From the NCBI GenBank assembly GCA_050084515.1, contig CM114272.1, positions 46,190,001-46,254,000 on the forward strand: a DNA stretch of 64,000 nucleotides, written 5' to 3'. This document shows, piece by piece, positions 57,671-64,000 of the stretch (position 1 is the first letter of the stretch; each line of letters starts with the position of its first letter). The notes under the pieces are model-generated. The model ran no database searches, was not told the DNA's origin, and saw nothing but the letters and a program-made list of their open reading frames with translations. Position numbers and translations under genes: made by a program. The DNA comes from Blasia pusilla. Taxonomy: Eukaryota > Marchantiophyta > Marchantiopsida > Blasiales.

Positions 57671-58099
57671 AACATAGGCACAACTCCACGCCTGCCTCAC
57701 AAGCTTGTCTGCACTCCACGCATCTTAACGCTTATCCCCAATAACGATAACAAAGCTCCGCACCATGGGAAGAAATACCTACCATGGCATGTCTCTTCGT
57801 GGGACTATCCGTTATGAATGGCCTCCGCATGTGTGCTCCTCTCCCCAAATCCCCCTTATCAACTAACACCACCTATTAATGCTGCCAACGTGGTCACCGT
57901 ATCCTCATGTGGTTGACCACCAATACCCCTTGCAAACAACACCGGTAGATGGCTCACCCGTCCATCATCTGATCGCCACCTTGGTCGATAAGAAACTATC
58001 TCCTCTCAAAAATCCAAAATAAAACCAAGGGGATACAACACTGTACTCCCTACCAACACATCATATGACTCTGCCAATGTCGTAATCGCTTGAGTGCGC

Positions 58100-58460
58100 A
58101 CCATTACAATATTTGATACGCACCACCACCAACTCCTATCAAGTCATGTAATGCGTGGGTGATATGCCCCCAATAGAGGTCTATATTTGAAAGGGACAAC
58201 ACTCGATGTTGCCTTTCCGTAAGCCCAATTCCAAACACGCTGCATTCCCTAACATCCAAGGCTGCGCTCCTGAATCAAGTAGGACACGCTCCAGGTAGTA
58301 CATTGTACCTGTGGGACTAACCAAGCGAAACACTTATGCTTGGTTATCCAACAACACCACACTTGGTGTGATCATGGCTTGCTCTATGGCCGGTGGAGCT
58401 GACATATCTACCAACTTCGCTAGTGCCGCATGTCATGACTTAGTGGGAAGGTTGCATGTG
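58100..58460 (-). pseudogene. Gypsy aspartic protease, second copy
   Basis: The minus strand includes ERVLLDSGAQPWMLGNAACL with DSG at 58276-58268. This is the same sequence context as the 17.1-kb protease (VLLDSGAQPLMLGKAACI). It is the retropepsin active-site loop. No intact frame is seen around it. Confidence 0.75.
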
Positions 58461-60300
58461 GATAAAGTTTGTGTCTGTGGACTTATGTCCGTCCTATGGA
58501 AGGACTTGTTCATATGGGCCCCACCTTTCCTTTCTTTCTCCTTCCCCTTACTTGCCTTCGTGTTCCATACCCCCTCATTTCTGCCTCCCTCCACCTCCAC
58601 ACCCTCCTCCTTCATAGCTCCTCTCATCCTTGCCTTGCCTTCCATCATGGACTAAAAGTGTGGATCCCACCTCTTGGAACCCATGTACGTGGACGTGTCC
58701 ATACTTGTTTGTCAATGTCCGTCCTAAGGAAGGACTTGTCTATTTTTGTGCAACCGTGCTCAGTGGGGAACGTCTCGAGCACCTGCTCCAAGGGCAAGTC
58801 CACCACGTCCTCAACTACCTCTGAATGAGAGGCAATCACCTCTCCACACCCACACAACATGGCGTCCAGTCAGAATACCTCCACTGGTCCAACTCCCAAC
58901 ATCGCCAACTCCATGTCAAAAAAAAAAGAGTGTGGCTCACCCTAATATCCACCTCCAACAACATCGTCAACACTGGCTCCCCCCGAGCCGGCATAGGATT
59001 CATCTCTCCAACTCCTCGTGACGTCAATGCACTTGCCTCACCCGTGGGTACTACTGGTTGTCGAGGCACCATTGACGGTGTATGTAGTGCCTCTGACAAT
59101 GTGAACGACTGGGAAACCCCGGCCTGCTGCCCATCGGTCCCCTCCTGTGGTTCAATCTCAACCCCACCTCTCGATGGCTCGGTTACTCTCGTAGCACCCT
59201 AAGTCACCACCGTAGCAGCCTAAACCTGAGCCGCATTACACATAAATCCCATCCCCAAAAAATCCTCACTAGCATCATGGTAAGATGTGGAGGCTAGCGC
59301 CACACTAACTACTATCAGCTTCGGGCTTGCCTCTAGCTGCATCATCGTCATGGCAACAATCCTCTGCTCCAAGTGATCAATGCGCATAAGGAGCAATGCA
59401 TTGGATGCACGTCCTCCATCTCCTGTAACTGGTGATGACATTCTACCACCACGATCATCCACTTCTTGATCTCCACCAACTCTCTCGCCCCCAAGTCCTC
59501 TATCTGCCTCTGGATGTACCTCTCACTGAAGATCATAACACCTATCCCTAGTGTGACCATATTGGTGACAATGATCACACTGCAACTGTGGTGGGGCCAT
59601 CCTCCGTAGATCTTGAGCAATTGGAGGCGCTCGTGGCCCTCTCCCATGCTGTAGGCAGTCCCTCTATCTATATGATCCACTACACGTCCAACAAGCCAAC
59701 CCTGGTCCCTGTTGGGAAACATATGTCGATATAGGGTGTTGCCTCATCGGCTCACGATAACCGCCTTGCTCTGTGGGGCCATCGGCCCACTCTTGTGATA
59801 TTGGTGCATGATGGGACACATGTGGGTCTACTCTTACTCATTGACCCGTTTGAATCTCGCAAAAATCCTGTGGTCACCACTTGCTCCTCACTCATGTTGA
59901 GCTCTATCCGCTAAGACAACTCGAAGACCACCTTCAATGTGGACTTCGCTGTGTGAAGCAATATCGCATCCCGAACTCTCCTCCGTAGCTCCTCATTGTG
60001 CACCCCGTACTAATACTATACTGACTGCGCCTCAGTTACCACATATATGGCAATGATCAACCGTCGCATGCGCGTGAACGCCTCCCTCAAATTCTCACCC
60101 GATCTCCCCTGAAAATCCTGTAGACTCTTCAGCTTTTCGGTCCGCACGCCTTGGTAGCTCCTCCCTAACTATCAAAAGAACTTGGTGGTCCTCTACCAGG
60201 AGAGGTCTCTGCCACCTCACCACTCTCACTGCCATCCTCTCCATCTAGTCCCAGGGCTGATGGTGTAGATCTCTCCACTCTCACTATCCCATCATACGCC
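58461..60300 (-). pseudogene. Decayed gag middle region, low complexity
   Basis: Short frames with no complete domain. A zinc-knuckle-like CWTC lies near 59690, preceded by CCCAACAGGGACCAGGG (QQGPG), like QQGRSCWTYGG of the other copy. 59.3-59.5 kb shows LRIDHLEQRIVAM and similar coiled-coil-like leucine spacing. The rest is Pro/Ser/Thr-rich and not identifiable. Confidence 0.45.
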
Positions 60301-60399
60301 TCCCGACCACTAGTGGACACATACCCTGGAGCCCAATACACCCTTGAGGCATTGATGAGATCAGAATTCCATGTAATTTTTTATCGGCGGACCCTCCAA

Positions 60400-60530
60400 G
60401 TGCTGGAACAACCCCTTTCATGCCATAAAAGGGTTGAACGGCGTATTGGTCCGTATCTCTTGGAAGTCACACCACGTGTTAAGGTCCTGGATGAAGTCAT
60501 CAAGATCTATGGTGCCTACTGCACTCGAGA
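60400..60530 (-). pseudogene. Gypsy gag capsid remnant, second copy
   Basis: The minus strand reads VGTIDLDDFIQDLNTWCD, then PFNPFMA, a stop, KGLFQHLEGPP and NYMEF. It aligns with MGTIELEDFMREFDTWCD and LAWKGCFKDLEGPP of the 19.0-kb element. It shows that the two gags are one family with a conserved capsid core. Confidence 0.7.
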
Positions 60531-60829
60531 AATGACGGATGCCCTGGTGGCCCATGTTGTCCATCTCTCGTCACGTATCACTGTCCCCATCCACGATCTT
60601 GTCACCAGAACCGTTGTCTAGTGATGACAATTCAGCCACGGATGGGAGTCGAGGTGGTTCCCCACTCAAAACCCCTCGATACCTCACACCACTCTGTGTC
60701 ACTCCACTACCACTACTCGTACAATCCCGTTCTTCCGAACCCTGGAACAACGCCGTGATGACAACCCTGTCTCACTCGCTCAAGAACTCAAACTCACCAA
60801 GACTCTTCCACACTCCTCACTAGCTTACC

Positions 60830-61156
60830 TACGCTAATTCCAATCTTGTGATGACACATCTGGCCTCACGCACACTCAACACTCAAGCTCCCATGAGACT
60901 CTCAACTAACTCACCTAAACTACTGACACTCTCGAGTCATACACGCAACCCCTACTCAACAACTGCCGTATATCCACAAACATGCTACACATGCATGGAG
61001 ACTACACTCGTCACCATCTCTACATCCATCTAACACCAACAACTATCCGATACCCAACACTCTCAATCACACAAGATTAATGCGGGAAAAGGGACTCGAA
61101 TGGGTAACCTGAACACGCCCTCCAACTTATATGACTTCTCGACCCTTCCTAGATAG
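60830..61156. other. No gene seen
   Basis: Probably the leader of the minus-strand gypsy copy, rich in CACTC/CTCAC pentamers. No LTR match to 20486-20853 was noticed. No protein or RNA gene is recognisable. Confidence 0.4.
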
Positions 61157-61466
61157 TTGGTGGCATGCGCACGGGTTGCCAAGGAGTATTGTTTCAGATC
61201 GGGATCCATAGTTTACCAGTGCCTTTTGAAAATATTTGTTCTGGAGGTTCAAGACCAAGCTGAGTTTCAGCACGGCCTTCTATCCGCAGACGGATGGGCA
61301 AATAGAAAAGGTAAACTCCCTTGTGAACCAGTACTTAAGGAATTACGCGAGCGCCAACCAGCAAGATTGGGCGAAGTGGCTGAGTATGGTGGAGTTTTGC
61401 TACAACTCCACCAAGCATTCTGCAACACGCTCTCCTCTATGTGGTGTGGCAACCTCCGCAACATGA
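61157..61466 (+). pseudogene. Chromovirus-type integrase fragment
   Basis: The plus strand encodes MFWRFKTKLSFSTAFYPQTD, GQIEKVNSLVNQYLRNYASA, WAKWLSMVEFCYNSTKHSAT. It is closely similar to the minus-strand chromovirus integrase at 50.6-50.87 kb (SSAFHPQTDGQTEKVNSVVN) but on the other strand. Loss of the frame on both sides leaves only the segment around the catalytic Glu. Confidence 0.88.
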
Positions 61467-62127
61467 CACTCTCCTCGACCGACACGTCAAATCTCCCATC
61501 AGCATCGGCGTGTGTGTCTCCATCACAACCCTCCTTCACAAACCCTTTTACAGATCACAATCTCGCCATGGCAATGTTCTCACACGACGGAACTCTATCA
61601 ATCAACTCCGACTAGATGGCAATTCACAATCCACGACCGTGAAACATATCAAGCCTTGTGCCCCTCTTCCCTGCAATTTCTACACAGCAAGATGTACTCC
61701 CCAGGCATCCTCCGGTGTGGGCACTCAGGTGAGATATGTCCGACCTCCCGAACCAAGGGACGAGGGCACAACTTCAAATGTCAGATGGATCCAGGACCGT
61801 GAAGAGGAGAATGTGTGGAGAGTGTCTACCAGGAGGCAAACCAATGAAGAGAAGGGCGAAGTATTTTAAACAAACCACTTTGAGGATGCAAAATGAGGTT
61901 TTAGATTGTACTTTCATTTTTCAAGAATCATCACTTTGAGCTTGAACTCTTTTCAACCCGGGGCAAATGAGAGATTTTTTCCAGACCTTGGATGGAAAAA
62001 GTGATTGGTTCCACACTTATGATTCCACTGATTTTTCAGTTTTCTAAATTTTGTGCAATTTGCAACTCGTCGGACTCAAAGAGGTTGCCAAAATATGGAA
62101 GAGAAAAAAAAAAAAGTGTGGACGCTT
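61467..62127. other. No clear gene
   Basis: A plus-strand frame (61441-61869) ends with REEENVWRVSTRRQTNEEKG, with no family recognised. Near 61700-61740 a Cys/His-containing peptide (ILRCGHSGEICPTS) could be a decayed zinc knuckle. The remainder, 61.87-62.13 kb, is AT-rich. Confidence 0.35.
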
Positions 62128-62304
62128 TTAATAAATTGAACAAAAAGTGCAAAAAAATTCACACAAAAAGTTTCCTCTCTTCAACCCAACGGAAACTCTC
62201 TTCAAAAAAAAGTATCTATTTCGGTTGAAGGTAGTTTCCTCTCTCCTCTCTTCCTCTCTCCTCTCTCCTCTCTTCCTCTCTTCCTCTCTTCCTCTCCTCT
62301 TACC

Positions 62305-62751
62305 GCACCTCCCTCCAACACCAGATGGCAAAATCTCACGCCCTCTCAAGATAGTGCGCCCGGTAGTCATATCCAAGAGCGTGGGTACTGTTTGGTGCAA
62401 GTAGACACAGTCTCCTTGATGAAATCTTCGGATAGTAACTCGATAACCACCTCCCCGAATAGTCACATACCTCAACATATCTTGATGATGCGCAATTGCC
62501 AAGTTCTCACATGCCATGGGCATCACTCTCCAAAACAACTCAAACCTCTAAGAACATGCTCGCATCCATACATGAGGGTCATCAAGGTTCAACACCTTAC
62601 CAACATCTCGACGAATGGCCGTAGGTAAATCCGGATCTCGGCCATAAAGCATAAAGTATGGTGAGAAATACGCTAAGGATGCTCGCCTATTGAATTTGAA
62701 CCCCATCACCAACCACGGAAACTGGAGGTCCCAATCTCCTAGGTGACTGTA
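62305..62751 (-). pseudogene. Methyltransferase-class gypsy integrase C-terminal fragment
   Basis: The minus strand reads MFWRVMPMACENLAIAHHQD, MLRYVTIRGGGYRVTIRRFH and QGDCVYLHQT, matching FRRVMPTAFENLAIAQHR...GDYVYL of the 12.5-kb element. Upstream on the minus strand (about 62.6-62.75 kb) is a degraded YGREPDLP region. The frame goes on into a G/R/E-rich tail created by a CCTCT-rich simple sequence at 62231-62302, so no PHD finger is present. It is truncated at 62752 by the inserted repeat. Confidence 0.8.
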
Positions 62752-64000
62752 ATGTACAACTCAAGGAAAAAGATACTCTTTCTATCGCAAAGTACTAAGT
62801 TTGTTCCCAAGAGACCATTGTTTCCTCAGTTAGAGAGGTTTTATAAGGAATAACAAGAATAACTCCTTCTTCACTAACTCTACTGACTAACTAATACTAC
62901 ACTGTCTTTACAAGTGCAAAAGAATAAAAGGATTTTCTTACCTCTTGGAAAAGACTCTTCTCAAGTGCAAACGAAGACTCTTTCGAATCTAGAATAACAA
63001 AGCTTGAACGAAGACCTCAAAGAGACCTCAAGAATGAGCGGCTCGTCTTACTTTCAGAACTGAATTTGTCACAGCAGGTTACTCACTCTCTAACAACTTT
63101 CCTACGCTTTTCTTGATTATCTTTTGGAATTCCAAAATTGCAAGACTCAACTCTCATCCCTACTGCAGCCCAGTAAGATTTTACACTCAACTCCGTACAT
63201 CAGAAAGCATGAGAGAAGACACTTCTTCTGCATCAAAGAGTGGAAAGAACTAGAAAGTATTACAAGCTTCAAAAAGTACAAGACTCTTCAGCTTGGATCA
63301 TCCCCACAGAACTCCTTACACAACCCACCAAGACTACTGGTAAACTCAAGATACAAGGGACTGATTCTAACCAAGAGTATTGGGGAATTCAAGACCCAAG
63401 GGAATGATCCCTTCTTCTTCTGAGTTATTCTTTAAATAGTCCCTTTGTACACTTCCTAGCTCTTCCTATTCTACTCTAGAATTCTTATTGATAATCCTAA
63501 CCTTCTTGTTTCAAATTCTCCAACCCTCCATCTTCCTAAGGCAGTTGGTTGCCCTAGCAAGTCATTTTCGCTTCCTTCCGCAGCGCTGCGCCGCTCCATT
63601 TTCGGCTTCCAAAATCGCCGCGACGGTTCAGTCTTTACAGTCTTTGCAGTCTTAACTTTGCGAAGATTCTTATCCTTTTGTCGCCGCGAAGAGTCCTTCT
63701 TGCAATTTCCTTTCAATCGGCTTCCTTCAAAACCATTCTTTAAAGCTATTCCTATTCTTTATCCACTTTTCCGCTTTGTGTAGACTCTTTGATTTCTCTT
63801 CTTCTTCCTCTTCCTTCTTAGAGTTCTTAGTCTTTGCTCTTGGATCTTTGATCTTTTTTCTTTGTACCCAGTCTTTGCACAAAGACTATGTTCAATCTTC
63901 TTTTATACAGAAGCATTTTTCCAGTCTTCTCCTACTTTTACACCATTCTCACTCTTCCAAGCCAGTCCTTAATCTCTTAGTATCTCTTGTCCCTTCATCA
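62752..64000 (-). repeat. Inverted copy of the repeat at 54.1-55.4 kb
   Basis: It starts TGTAATGTACAACTC and runs as the reverse complement of 54.26-55.378 kb, including CGCAAAGTACTAAGTTTGTT and, at the window end, the match to AAGAGACAAGAGAG (54.27 kb). It is inserted directly into the gypsy integrase sequence at 62751. The window ends inside the repeat. Confidence 0.85.

Larger units (their letters stand above)
57346..60830 (-). mobile_element. Second, internally deleted methyltransferase-class gypsy copy
   Basis: Minus strand. gag capsid at about 60519-60400 (GTIDLDDFIQDLNTWCD, KGLFQHLEGPP). Zinc-knuckle remnant near 59690 (CWTCSGS). Protease at 58276-58268 (VLLDSGAQPWMLGNAA). Methyltransferase motif I at about 57660-57600. 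A polypurine-like run AGGGGGGCGGTTGTGG (about 57491-57475) follows, as in the 12.0-kb element. The methyltransferase after motif I, RT, RNase H and integrase are all missing. It meets the plus-strand integrase copy tail to tail at about 57345. Confidence 0.75.

Noticed and set aside
58746-59202. Plus-strand Pro/His/Ser-rich ORFs in the second gypsy copy
   Set aside because: They are antisense to the gag region and have low-complexity composition.

Overview
The window reads as a transposon-dense nuclear contig from a land plant or close streptophyte alga. It contains CACTA/En-Spm tnp2 transposase, Ty1/copia and chromodomain Ty3/gypsy elements, long GA/CT microsatellites, and one intron-containing host gene, plant-type RER1. 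Gypsy elements that carry their own cytosine methyltransferase point to a non-flowering lineage (charophyte, bryophyte, lycophyte or fern). That placement is inference, and I cannot name the species.

Layout. 0.3-6.8 kb: a decayed CACTA element on the minus strand (N-terminal zinc-finger segment, tnp2 core, DUF4218-like, DUF4216-like and PTTA-like pieces). 7.1-9.75 kb: minus-strand BRCT-like and EDM2-like PHD fragments. 10-11.4 kb: a repeat with a long GA array, then a copia gag fragment. 11.4-20.85 kb: a nearly full-length decayed gypsy element on the minus strand, in the order gag, aspartic protease, linker, C5-DNA methyltransferase, reverse transcriptase, RNase H, integrase, PHD finger. 20.99-27.4 kb: a minus-strand transposase-like gene of a family I cannot name, broken by a gypsy insertion with a 62-bp minisatellite. 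27.7-28.7 kb: a second EDM2-like PHD block. 29-32 kb: copia remnant and CT/TTTC arrays. 32.65-34.05 kb: four ~345-bp tandem repeats. 34-38.9 kb: no recognisable gene.

39.6-41.5 kb: RER1 in three exons, apparently intact and the only confident host gene. 41.5-48.1 kb: no clear gene except a decayed non-LTR reverse transcriptase. 48.1-57.3 kb: a nested stack. A plus-strand copy of the methyltransferase-class gypsy family (RNase H then integrase) is split by a minus-strand chromovirus with both LTRs, and that chromovirus was itself invaded by gypsy/copia pieces and a further repeat. 57.3-60.8 kb: a second minus-strand copy of the methyltransferase-class element, deleted just after methyltransferase motif I. 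61-64 kb: integrase fragments and an inverted copy of the repeat seen at 54-55.4 kb.

The most notable system is the gypsy family that encodes a C5 cytosine methyltransferase between protease and RT and a PHD finger after integrase. It pairs a DNA-methylation writer with a chromatin-reader module in one mobile element. At least three copies or fragments lie here. The methyltransferase in this window is not functional: it has several frame changes and stops, though motifs I, IV (PCQ), VI (ENV), VIII and X are all visible. All frame calls and joins were made by eye, and no database search was run.
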